From NCBI GenBank assembly GCA_028096805.1, contig JAOHDU010000001.1:1-50404 (forward strand): 50,404 nt of DNA. The letters are read 5' to 3'. The translations under genes were made by a program, and so were the position numbers. How positions within the stretch are numbered: the first letter of the stretch is position 1; every line of letters begins with the position of its first letter. The notes under the pieces were generated by a model. It ran no database searches. It saw nothing but the letters and a program-made list of their open reading frames with translations, and was not told the DNA's origin. The DNA is from Pontimonas sp. (GTDB taxonomy: Bacteria > Actinomycetota > Actinomycetes > Actinomycetales > Microbacteriaceae). Of the stretch, positions 29,427-37,106 are shown in pieces.

Positions 29427-32083
29427 TAGAGGCGCTCGATCTCCGCAGTAATGTCATCAAGAGCGTTGGCGAGCTGATCGCCCTGAGGCCCGCCGCCCTG
29501 AGCGATGGCCGGTTTGCCCCCGCCTCCACCACCCATGACTCCAGAGGCCATCTTCACCAAGTCACCGGCATGGGCGCCCGTAGCAACCGCCGCTTTGTTG
29601 GCGGCAATAACAAGAGTGGCACGACCGTCGTTAACCGAACCCAGGGCCACCACAGCCGCAGAATCACCCAGGCCTGCGAGGACACCCGTTGTTAGGGAGC
29701 GCACATCATCCCCAGAAATTCCAGCGCCCAGGTCCGAACACACATGAGAGACGGTACCGCGACGGACGGACGCAACAAGCTCTGGAATTTTCGCACCCGC
29801 GGCTTCCTGCTGAACCTTGGCGAGCTGGCGCTCAAGGTCCTTCACCTGTCCAACCAGCTCCTCCACGCGAGCAGGAATGTCCTCGCGAGGGGTCTTCAGC
29901 AGGGAGGTAAGCCTTCGCATCAGGGACTTCTCAACCGAAAAGTCTTTGACAGCGGCGGTGCCCACAAGAGCCTCAATACGTCGGGCCGTTGAACTCACGG
30001 AGGACTCGCCCAGCACCGTCACCACCCCGATTTGGGAGGACCGCGCTACGTGCGTGCCAGCACACAACTCTCGCGACCACGGGCCGCCGATGTCGACCAT
30101 TCGCACCAGATCGCCATACTTCTCCCCAAAGAGCGCCATGGCCCCTTGTTCTTTGGCGTCGGCCACCGGGAGAATCCGGGTGGTGACCTCTAGGTCTTGG
30201 GTTATCGCGTTCTGGGAAATTTCCCCAATGGCGTCCTGTGCATCCTTCGACAGCGCCTGGTTCCACGAGAAATCTAGCCGCAGATAGCCTGGCCGGTTCA
30301 ACGAACCGGCCTGGGTGGCGTGGGGACCCAGGGTATCCCGCAGGGCGGCATGGATCAGGTGGGTGGCCGAGTGGGCTCGTTGACCTTCGTAGCGTGTCGC
30401 TCGATCGACCGAGACATCCACACTTTCGCCCACGGACAGCGTGCCTTCGTCCACGCGAACGGTGTGCGAAATCAGTCCGGGAACTGGCTTCTGGACGTCG
30501 GTGACGCTGGCACGGACGCTGGGACCCGACAGGCTCCCCACATCGGCAACTTGCCCGCCGGACTCTGCGTAGAGCGGTGTTTCCGCCAAGATGACCTCGG
30601 CGATCTGCCCGGAGCCGACCGAGTGGACAGAAGCTCCGTCAACGAGCAGGCCGAGGACGGTAGATGTGGCGTCCAACACTGTGTAACCACAGAACGCGGT
30701 TTCGCCAGCCTGCCGAAACTCGCCGTAGACACTCACGTCTGCGCGCAGAGACTTCTTTGACTTGGCGTCGACCTTGGCACGGCTGCGTTGCTGGTGCATG
30801 AGCTCGGCGAAGCTGTCGCGATCGACGCTCAAACCCGCCTCCTCCGCCATTTCCAGCGTGAGGTCGATGGGGAAGCCATATGTGTCGTGGAGAAGGAAAG
30901 CCGTGTCACCCGACAAGGTGGTGCTGCCGGCGCCCTGTGTCTCTGAGACCGCCAGATCGAGGATGCTGGTTCCCGCCTCCAATGTCTTCAAGAACGATGA
31001 CTCTTCGGCTTCGACAAGGCCTGATACGCGGTCAAATTCGGCGGCCACCTCGGGGTACGCTGGCGCCATCGCGTCGCGAGAGGCACCGAAAAGCACGGGG
31101 AACGTCGCCTCCTCCACGCCGAGCAGGCGCATGGACCGGATACTCCGACGCAACAACCGGCGCAGTACGTAGCCGCGGCCCTCGTTGCTCGGCACGACCC
31201 CATCAGTCATCAGCATCAGCGACGAGCGAATGTGATCAGCGATGACCCGCATCCGAATATCGTCTTCGTTGTCGGCACCATACGCTCGCCCCGAAAGCTC
31301 ACTGGCGGCGTCCAGGACGGGTCTCACCTGGTCGATTTCGTACATGTTTTCCACACCCTGCTTCAGGAACGCAACGCGCTCCATCCCCATGCCGGTGTCA
31401 ATATTCTTCGAGGGCAGGTCCCCCACGATGTCAAAATCAATCTTGCTGCGCACATTGTCGATGAGGTACTGCATGAACACGAGGTTCCAAATTTCGATGT
31501 ACCGGTTGTCATCAACCGCGGGTCCACCCTCGGGCCCATAGGCAGGACCACGGTCAAAGTAGATTTCCGAACACGGGCCGGCCGGTCCCGGCTGCCCGGT
31601 GGACCAGTAGTTGTCTTCACGCCCCATCCGCTGGATGCGCTCCGCCGGTAACCCGGCGATGTCCCGCCAGAGTTTTTCAGCGACGTCGTCCTCTTCATAG
31701 ACCGTGACCCACAGGTCCGACTCCCGGAAACCGAGACCGCCGGAACTTTCAGGACTAGTGAGCAACTCCCAGGCGTACTCGATAGCGCCCTCTTTGAAAT
31801 AATCGCCAAACGAAAAATTGCCGTTCATCTGGAAGAACGTGCCGTGACGTGTGGTTTTACCGACTTCTTCGATGTCGAGAGTGCGAATACATTTCTGAAC
31901 GCTCGTGGCCCGGGGGTAGGGAGCGGGAACCACGCCCGTCAAGTAGGGGATGAAGGGAACCATCCCCGCCACCGTAAACATCAGTGTCGGATCGTCGCTC
32001 ACCAGCGAAGCTGAGGGGACAACAGTGTGGCCGCGGCCACCAAAAAAGCTCAGCCAACGGCGTTGTATCTCAGCGGTTTCCAT
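29426..32083 (-). CDS. alaS: Alanyl-tRNA synthetase
   Basis: Charges tRNA-Ala and edits mischarged Ser/Gly. The 885-aa protein has the class II catalytic domain (about 1-245; motif 1 region RWLSFFGGRGHTVVPSASL, motif 2 TFFQMNGNFSFGDYFK), the tRNA-recognition domain, the editing domain with HSATHLIHA and CAGTHVARSS zinc ligands, a coiled coil (about 715-755) and the C-terminal DHHA1-like domain with a glycine-rich GVMGGGGGGKPAIAQGGG. Starts ATG at 32083, eleven bases after the small upstream gene. Confidence 0.98.
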   Translation of the reverse strand: METAEIQRRWLSFFGGRGHTVVPSASLVSDDPTLMFTVAGMVPFIPYLTGVVPAPYPRATSVQKCIRTLDIEEVGKTTRHGTFFQMNGNFSFGDYFKEGAIEYAWELLTSPESSGGLGFRESDLWVTVYEEDDVAEKLWRDIAGLPAERIQRMGREDNYWSTGQPGPAGPCSEIYFDRGPAYGPEGGPAVDDNRYIEIWNLVFMQYLIDNVRSKIDFDIVGDLPSKNIDTGMGMERVAFLKQGVENMYEIDQVRPVLDAASELSGRAYGADNEDDIRMRVIADHIRSSLMLMTDGVVPSNEGRGYVLRRLLRRSIRSMRLLGVEEATFPVLFGASRDAMAPAYPEVAAEFDRVSGLVEAEESSFLKTLEAGTSILDLAVSETQGAGSTTLSGDTAFLLHDTYGFPIDLTLEMAEEAGLSVDRDSFAELMHQQRSRAKVDAKSKKSLRADVSVYGEFRQAGETAFCGYTVLDATSTVLGLLVDGASVHSVGSGQIAEVILAETPLYAESGGQVADVGSLSGPSVRASVTDVQKPVPGLISHTVRVDEGTLSVGESVDVSVDRATRYEGQRAHSATHLIHAALRDTLGPHATQAGSLNRPGYLRLDFSWNQALSKDAQDAIGEISQNAITQDLEVTTRILPVADAKEQGAMALFGEKYGDLVRMVDIGGPWSRELCAGTHVARSSQIGVVTVLGESSVSSTARRIEALVGTAAVKDFSVEKSLMRRLTSLLKTPREDIPARVEELVGQVKDLERQLAKVQQEAAGAKIPELVASVRRGTVSHVCSDLGAGISGDDVRSLTTGVLAGLGDSAAVVALGSVNDGRATLVIAANKAAVATGAHAGDLVKMASGVMGGGGGGKPAIAQGGGPQGDQLANALDDITAEIERL

Positions 32084-32094
32084 TGCTGTCCTGC

Positions 32095-32250
32095 CTAGCC
32101 CCGGTAACCATCACGAAGACCGGATACGAAAGTCTGTACGGTGGCGTTTGCCCGGGCGAAGAACTGTGATCCGGAGGCAGACTGGTTCAGAAAGTGCGCC
32201 ACAACAAACCCAGCGAGCACACCCGCCACAACACTGACTAGTTTCCCCAT
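32095..32250 (-). CDS. Small membrane protein between rpsD and alaS (51 aa, absent from ORF track)
   Basis: Not in the ORF track because of its size. The ATG at 32250 has TAGGAGG six bases upstream, a very strong ribosome site, and the frame runs to TAG at 32095. The protein has an N-terminal hydrophobic helix (MGKLVSVVAGVLAGFVVAHF) and a polar C-terminus ending VQTFVSGLRDGYRG. Actinobacteria commonly carry one or two small membrane or DUF948/DUF6167-like proteins between rpsD and alaS, and the FF...V..F..G..DGYR tail fits that group. Function unknown. It is probably co-transcribed with alaS. Confidence 0.82.
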   Translation of the reverse strand: MGKLVSVVAGVLAGFVVAHFLNQSASGSQFFARANATVQTFVSGLRDGYRG

Positions 32251-32289
32251 TACGGCCTCCTAAGCCCAGAATATCTGCCTGAAACAGCA

Positions 32290-32319
32290 ATGGTGGGGAA
32301 GCGACAGCTCCCCCACCAT
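32290..32319 (-). terminator. Stem-loop downstream of rpsD
   Basis: ATGGTGGGG (32290-32298) pairs perfectly with CCCCACCAT (32311-32319), and after one mismatch AGC/GCT continues the stem around a GACA loop. It starts 14 bases after the rpsD stop. On the minus strand it is followed by TGCTGTTTC, which is only mildly T-rich, so it may be a weak intrinsic terminator or an mRNA 3'-end stabiliser separating rpsD from the alaS run. Confidence 0.65.
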
Positions 32320-32332
32320 CACGGTCGAGTTG

Positions 32333-32962
32333 TTAGCGCGCGGCGTAGTACTCCACCACGAGTTGGACTTCACAGGTCACCGGTACTTCGGAGCGCTTCG
32401 GGCGACGCACCAGCGTGGCCTGGAGACGGTCGATGGAGACCTCGAGGTAGCTCGGCGTTGGGGGCAGCACGTCGACGTGACCGCCAGCAGCGGCAACCTG
32501 GAAAGGCTCCATCTCTTCGCTCCGAGGCTTGACGTGAATCATTTGGCCCGGCTTCACCCGGAAGGAGGGACGGTCGACCAATTCGCCGTTGACCAGGATG
32601 TGACGGTGGACCACCATTTGACGCGCTTGCGCCGTCGTGCGCGCAAAACCGGCCCGCAACACCAAAGCGTCCAAACGCATTTCGAGCAGCTCCACCAAGT
32701 TTTCACCGGTCAAACCCTGCGCTTTGCGGGCTTCTTCGAAGACGCGGCGAAGCTGCGCCTCACGGATACCGTACTGAGCCCGCAAACGCTGCTTTTCACG
32801 CAGACGAACGGCGTAGTCACTGTCGGTCTTACGCTTGGTGCGACCGTGCTCACCGGGAGCGTAGGGACGCTTCTCCAAATACTTTGCCGCTTTGGGCGTC
32901 AGGGGAATCCCCAACGCACGCGAAAGACGGGTCTTGCTGCGGGTACGAGAGCGAGTTGACAC
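32333..32962 (-). CDS. rpsD: 30S ribosomal protein S4
   Basis: Primary 16S rRNA-binding protein (209 aa). The N-terminus lacks the zinc cysteines of some S4 proteins (SRTRSKTRLSRALGIPLTPKAAKYLEKRPYAPGEHG region). The S4 RNA-binding motif LDALVLRAGFARTTAQARQMVVHRHILVNGELV is complete. Starts GTG at 32962 with AGGAG upstream. It stands alone here rather than in the S13-S11-S4 operon, as is usual near alaS in actinobacteria, and has its own upstream region and hairpin downstream. Confidence 0.98.
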   Translation of the reverse strand: MSTRSRTRSKTRLSRALGIPLTPKAAKYLEKRPYAPGEHGRTKRKTDSDYAVRLREKQRLRAQYGIREAQLRRVFEEARKAQGLTGENLVELLEMRLDALVLRAGFARTTAQARQMVVHRHILVNGELVDRPSFRVKPGQMIHVKPRSEEMEPFQVAAAGGHVDVLPPTPSYLEVSIDRLQATLVRRPKRSEVPVTCEVQLVVEYYAAR

Positions 32963-33117
32963 GAAAAAATCTCCTAAGTGTGGTGGCCGAAGCCATATCT
33001 ACTATCCAACGAAGAGGGATACGTGGTTCCGCTACCCGGCTAAAGGGGCGGAAGAAACATGTTCGCGCAGCCAACGGAGCATGCTCTATAACCGTGGGAA
33101 AGGTTAGCACACGCGGT
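32963..33117 (-). promoter_or_regulatory. rpsD upstream region with possible promoter
   Basis: 155 bases between rarA and rpsD with no gene. On the minus strand TATAGA (33090-33085) resembles a -10 element; no good -35 is seen at 16-18 bases upstream. The remaining roughly 120 bases would form a long rpsD leader ending in AGGAG at the ribosome site. S4 autoregulation through its leader is known in other bacteria, but I cannot identify such a structure by eye. Confidence 0.35.
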
Positions 33118-34434
33118 CTAGGGCGCGTGGAGAATGCGCGCAATGGCCTCGCTTCGCGCAGCCAGCTCTTTTTCAAAGCCATGACCGGAGGGCCGGTAAT
33201 ACCTGTCCGCTCTGACGGATTCGGGTGCGTAAACCTGCGGAACCACCCCCAGAGCACTGTCATGCGGGTACCGATAACCGGCCCCGTGCCCTTGGTTCTT
33301 AGCACCGGGATAGTGCGTGTCACGCACAGCAGGAGGAATCGAGCCGATTTTCCCCTGGCGGAGAGCCTGCTGCGCTTCGTTGATCGCGACATAGGCGGAA
33401 TTGGATTTCGGCGCGAGAGCCAGGTATAGCGTTACCTCGGCCAGGGGAATGCGGCCCTCGGGCATTCCGATGAGTGCGATGGCCTGAGCGGCCGAGACTG
33501 CCATCCCCAGAGCCTGAGGGTCAGCAAGACCGACATCCTCCGCGGCCAGAATAATCAAACGGCGGGCAATAAACCGCGCATCTTCGCCAGCCTCAATCAT
33601 GCGCGCGAGGTAGTGAAGGGCAGCATCAGCATCACTGCCCCGGACGGACTTGATGAATGCGCTGATCACGTCATAGTGCTGGTCGCCCTGCCGGTCGTAG
33701 CGGACCGACGCGGAGCTGAGGGCCTGTTCTACGTCCTCCGCAGTCACCACAGTGTCTCCCTCGCGAGAGTCCGCGACGGCAACCGATGCCTCCAGGGCTG
33801 TCAGCGCCTTCCTGGCATCACCGCCGGAGCGTCGGACCACATCCGAGCGAGCTTCATCACTCACCGTTACCCGTCCTCCGAAGCCTTCAGGGCTTTGCAG
33901 GGCGCGCTCGATGACCGCCTGTATGTCGTCGGGCTCAAGCGAAGACAGGGTGACCAGAAGTGAGCGGGATAACAACGGCGCAATGACGGAAAATGAGGGG
34001 TTCTCTGTGGTGGCGGCAATCAGCACGACCACACCGTTTTCGACCCCCGGCAACAAAGCGTCTTGCTGCGCTTTCGAGAACCGATGGATTTCATCGAGAA
34101 AAAGAACCGGCGCTCGGGATGACATCTCGCCTTCCCGGCGGGCTCGCTCCACAGCTTCACGCACGTCTTTCACCCCAGCTGTCACCGCGGAGAGCTCTAT
34201 GAAGTCTCTTCCCGACGAGCGCGCGATCACCGAGGCGAGCGTCGTTTTCCCGGTGCCGGGCGGGCCCCAGAGAATGACGGAGCTGGCGGCACCAGAAAAG
34301 TGCGGATCGGCGAGTTGTCTGAGTGGACCGCCCGGCGCGAGGGCCGAAGGTTGCCCGACGATTTCGTCGAGGCTGGTGGGCCGAAGCCGCGCGGCCAATG
34401 GTTGCGGTGCCCCCCACAGCCCCGTATCGCTCAT
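33118..34434 (-). CDS. rarA: Replication-associated recombination protein A (AAA+ ATPase)
   Basis: MgsA/WRNIP1-type clamp-loader-like ATPase acting at stalled forks. The 438-aa protein has Walker A WGPPGTGKTTLA (about residue 56), Walker B VLFLDEIHRF, sensor 1 AATTENPSF, the arginine finger region PLLSRSLLVTL, sensor 2 SGGDARKALTALE, and the C-terminal tetramer domain with ALAPKSNSAY and DTHYPGAKNQGHG. The ATG at 34434 has no Shine-Dalgarno; a TAGCAT -10-like box ends six bases before it, so the mRNA may be leaderless. It is divergent from the cyclophilin gene. Confidence 0.96.
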   Translation of the reverse strand: MSDTGLWGAPQPLAARLRPTSLDEIVGQPSALAPGGPLRQLADPHFSGAASSVILWGPPGTGKTTLASVIARSSGRDFIELSAVTAGVKDVREAVERARREGEMSSRAPVLFLDEIHRFSKAQQDALLPGVENGVVVLIAATTENPSFSVIAPLLSRSLLVTLSSLEPDDIQAVIERALQSPEGFGGRVTVSDEARSDVVRRSGGDARKALTALEASVAVADSREGDTVVTAEDVEQALSSASVRYDRQGDQHYDVISAFIKSVRGSDADAALHYLARMIEAGEDARFIARRLIILAAEDVGLADPQALGMAVSAAQAIALIGMPEGRIPLAEVTLYLALAPKSNSAYVAINEAQQALRQGKIGSIPPAVRDTHYPGAKNQGHGAGYRYPHDSALGVVPQVYAPESVRADRYYRPSGHGFEKELAARSEAIARILHAP

Positions 34435-34467
34435 ACGTTCATGCTAACCAGTGAAACCAACCCGCTC

Positions 34468-34473
34468 TAGAAT
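34468..34473 (+). promoter_or_regulatory. Possible -10 box of the cyclophilin gene
   Basis: TAGAAT, 32 bases before the GTG start, matches the TATAAT consensus in five of six positions. The hexamer 17 bases upstream (TAACCA) is a poor -35. The 71-base divergent gap to rarA must hold promoters for both directions. Confidence 0.4.
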
Positions 34474-34505
34474 GAGGGCTCGCAAACTGTCGTGAAGGAG
34501 ACTGC

Positions 34506-35222
34506 GTGTCCGCGGAAGAGAAGAAAAAAGCCCAACAGCTTCGCGCTTACCAGGCTCGCCAGGTTCACCACGCGCACGTGGCGACACGGCGCCGCAAGGA
34601 TCAGTTTGTGTGGAGCGCGGCCGCAGTTGCCGCGGTTGTCGTCGCTTCCTTGTCGCTCTGGGGATATCAGACCATTGGCCCCGGCGCCCCCACAGTCGCT
34701 CCGGATATCTCGATCGCCGAGAACAGGTCGTGGACGGGAACCCTCCAGCTTGACCAAGCAACCATAGGTTTCGAGGTTGACGGGCAGCTCGCCCCGCAGG
34801 CCGTCGCGAACGTTGTATCGCTGACGCGCGAGGGCTTTTATGACAATCTCACCTGCCACCGCCTCACCACTGATGGCCTCTACGTCCTGCAGTGCGGTGA
34901 CCCATTGGGGCTCGGACTCGGCGGCCCCGGCTATTTCTTTGGACCAATCGAAAACGCGCCCGCCGACAACTTTTACCCGGCAGGAACCATTGCCATGGCG
35001 CGCGCCAGCGGTGATGCGGAAAGCATGGGAAGCCAGTTCTTCCTCGTGTATGAAGACAGCGTGATTCCCGCAGACTCCGCCGGCGGCTACACAGTGTTTG
35101 GGCAGATTACGGATGGCCTGGACGGCCTCATCGAGGCTTACGTCACGCCAGGCACCATCGATGGCTCCCCTGATGGGATCCCCGCAACCGTCCCGATTAT
35201 CGAAACGATTACGATCCAGTAA
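34506..35222 (+). CDS. Membrane-anchored cyclophilin-type peptidyl-prolyl isomerase
   Basis: Predicted extracytoplasmic prolyl isomerase of 238 aa. A charged cytosolic N-terminus (1-32, coiled, Lys/Arg-rich) precedes a single transmembrane helix (about 34-54); the cyclophilin domain (about 70-238) would face outside. The active-site Arg is kept in CHRLTTDGLYVLQCGDP, though the following Phe-Met pair of classical cyclophilins is Leu-Tyr, as is common in actinobacterial PpiB. GSQFFLVYEDS keeps the Gln-Phe pair, and GYTVFGQITDG is typical. Starts GTG at 34506 with GAAGGAG five bases upstream. Probably helps fold exported proteins. Confidence 0.93.
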   Translation: MSAEEKKKAQQLRAYQARQVHHAHVATRRRKDQFVWSAAAVAAVVVASLSLWGYQTIGPGAPTVAPDISIAENRSWTGTLQLDQATIGFEVDGQLAPQAVANVVSLTREGFYDNLTCHRLTTDGLYVLQCGDPLGLGLGGPGYFFGPIENAPADNFYPAGTIAMARASGDAESMGSQFFLVYEDSVIPADSAGGYTVFGQITDGLDGLIEAYVTPGTIDGSPDGIPATVPIIETITIQ

Positions 35223-35300
35223 TTTTGGGCAAAGCCCTCCACCGCATGTAATGGCCTGCACTAGGCTCTCCCCCAGGGCAAACACAGCGATTGAGGCACA

Positions 35301-36518
35301 ATGACGCAAGACTCAAGCGACTTCGGTCGGGTGGACACTGATGGTTCCGTCCAGGTTCGCGAAGGCGATACGTGGCGTACCGTAGGCAGTTATCCGGACG
35401 CGACTCCTGAGGAAGCGTTGGCCTATTTCGTCCGGAAATACGTCGATCTTGAAGCTCGTGTTGCTCTCGCTGAGCAGCGGGTTAGAGCGGGCGCCAACTC
35501 TAAAGACATTGACAAGCAACTTGCCGGGCTGAGCAAAGAACTCGTTGAGCCGGCCGTAGTCGGCGACATTGCGCAATTGCGCTCCCGTGTCGAGGCCGCT
35601 CAAGCACTGGTCCCCGCACTCAAAGAGGCTCAAACCAAAGAGTCTGAAGAGGCAACACAGAAGGCGCTGGAGGAGCGAGAAGCTCTGGTCACTGAGATGG
35701 AAGCGCTGGCGGCTACCGACCCGACAAAAATTCGATGGAAAACCACGACCACTGCCATGACCGAGCTTTTTGACAAGTGGAAGAACCACCAACAAACGGG
35801 GCCCCGTCTCCCCAAAAAGGCCGCTGACGAATTATGGTCTCGGTTTCGCTCTGCCCGCAGCTCGCTGGAGAAAGCCCGGCGCGCGTACTACCAGTCGCTG
35901 GATGAACGGTCGAAAGAAGCAAAAGCTGTTAAACGCGAGCTCATCTCCAAAGCTCAGGGACTAGCCGATAAGAAGGCCGAAGGAATTCCTGCCTACCGTG
36001 CCCTATTGGAGAAGTGGAAGGCAGCACCACGGGCATCACGCAGTGTGGAGGACACTCTGTGGGCTCAGTTCAAAGCAGCGGGCGACGTCCTCTACGCAAG
36101 CAAAGCTGAGCAGGACCAGCGTGACGACGAGGCAAACGCTGGCAACCTCGAGGCGAAGCAAGCAATCATCGACGACTTCGCGGACATCGTGGGCATCACT
36201 GAACGAGAAGCCGCCACAGCACGCCTACGGGCTTTCCACGATCGCTTTGCGTCTGTGGGTCCGGTGCCAAAAAAGTCAGCCCGAAGCATCGATGACCAGG
36301 TCAAAAAGTACGAGAACCACGTCAAGAAGATCAATGATGAGCACTGGGTCAAGAATGACCCTGAAAAGAAGGCCCGGTCCGCGTCAATGGCGGACCAGCT
36401 GACCGCTTCCATTGCAGCACTCGAATCCGAACTGGCGACAGCCTCCGGGGCCGAGAAAACTCGGCTCGAGGACGAAATCGCCACAAAGAAGACGTGGCTG
36501 GTGGCTGTTAGCACCTAG
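35301..36518 (+). CDS. DUF349 domain protein
   Basis: 405-aa cytosolic protein of unknown biochemical function, dominated by long charged helices and coiled coil. At least three DUF349-like helical repeats are visible, each with a tryptophan-containing core: ELFDKWKNHQ...LWSRFRSAR, ALLEKWKAAPRA...LWAQFKAAGDVLY, and a weaker third near residues 300-350. Single-copy DUF349 proteins upstream of relA are common in actinobacteria. It starts ATG at 35301 with GAGG upstream and is separated from the cyclophilin gene by 78 bases. The composition is regular and codon use looks like the neighbours'. Confidence 0.9.
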   Translation: MTQDSSDFGRVDTDGSVQVREGDTWRTVGSYPDATPEEALAYFVRKYVDLEARVALAEQRVRAGANSKDIDKQLAGLSKELVEPAVVGDIAQLRSRVEAAQALVPALKEAQTKESEEATQKALEEREALVTEMEALAATDPTKIRWKTTTTAMTELFDKWKNHQQTGPRLPKKAADELWSRFRSARSSLEKARRAYYQSLDERSKEAKAVKRELISKAQGLADKKAEGIPAYRALLEKWKAAPRASRSVEDTLWAQFKAAGDVLYASKAEQDQRDDEANAGNLEAKQAIIDDFADIVGITEREAATARLRAFHDRFASVGPVPKKSARSIDDQVKKYENHVKKINDEHWVKNDPEKKARSASMADQLTASIAALESELATASGAEKTRLEDEIATKKTWLVAVST

Positions 36519-36538
36519 GTTTTCCACAGGCCCAACGG

Positions 36539-36559
36539 GGCGTTCCCCTTCGGAGCGCC
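36539..36559 (+). terminator. Stem-loop after the DUF349 gene
   Basis: GGCGTTC pairs with GAGCGCC (one wobble) around a seven-base loop, 20 bases after the stop codon. No T-run follows, so it is at most a weak terminator or a 3'-end stem. Confidence 0.3.
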
Positions 36560-36578
36560 GATCGGACATAGTCCCTGG

Positions 36579-37106
36579 ATGGACCCTTTCCCCAACAACA
36601 GCCTTCCCCTGCAAGGCCTGGGGCTCTCCTTCGGGTCTGTCGAATGGAACCACCCGCGATTTCCCACCCTCCACGAGAGGGCGGCGCTGCTGGCCACACG
36701 GTTGCCACGCTGGGCGATCGCCTCGGGAACCACGGCCGGCTGGGTCTGGACCGGAATGGGCATGCCCGAACCCTGGGAAGTTTTACGCCCACCAAGACCG
36801 GCGCTCTCACCACTCCAACGCACTCTGTGGTCAGCTCGCGAGCAAAACCCGCGTCACCACATCATCCAGCGAATGAGCGGCTTGACGTTGCTGAGCGCTG
36901 AGGCGACTGCCCGAGAAGTGTTGTTCTCATCGACACCGGTCGATTCGCGCGCCGCACAGCTCTGGGTCCTAGAAAGCTTTTGTCGCAGACCGCTCGCCAC
37001 TCTCCTCAGCGACCGCAAAAGCACCGTCTCCGCCCGGGGAAACGCGCAGAGGGCCCTCATAGCGTTGGCTGGGCTGCGAGAGAACTATCCGGACATCACC
37101 CGGTAA
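36579..37106 (+). CDS. Hypothetical protein, possibly AbiEi/DUF559-like N-terminal fragment family
   Basis: 175-aa open frame that I do not recognise with certainty. It is soluble, has Trp-rich middle segments (WAIASGTTAGWVWTGM; WEVLRPPRP) and a helical C-terminus. The pattern ASGTTAGWVW, then a basic stretch (RHHIIQRMSG), then LLSAEATAREVLF resembles the AbiEi-type antitoxin or DUF559-associated proteins seen near relA in Microbacteriaceae, but no toxin partner is adjacent. No clear ribosome site precedes the ATG. Its last 22 bases overlap the convergent relA gene tail to tail. It could be a conserved orphan or a decayed gene. Confidence 0.6.
   Translation: MDPFPNNSLPLQGLGLSFGSVEWNHPRFPTLHERAALLATRLPRWAIASGTTAGWVWTGMGMPEPWEVLRPPRPALSPLQRTLWSAREQNPRHHIIQRMSGLTLLSAEATAREVLFSSTPVDSRAAQLWVLESFCRRPLATLLSDRKSTVSARGNAQRALIALAGLRENYPDITR

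Noticed and set aside
36412-36876. 154-aa plus-strand ORF spanning the DUF349 end
   Set aside because: Pro/Arg-rich frame overlapping two better frames; no motif or ribosome site.
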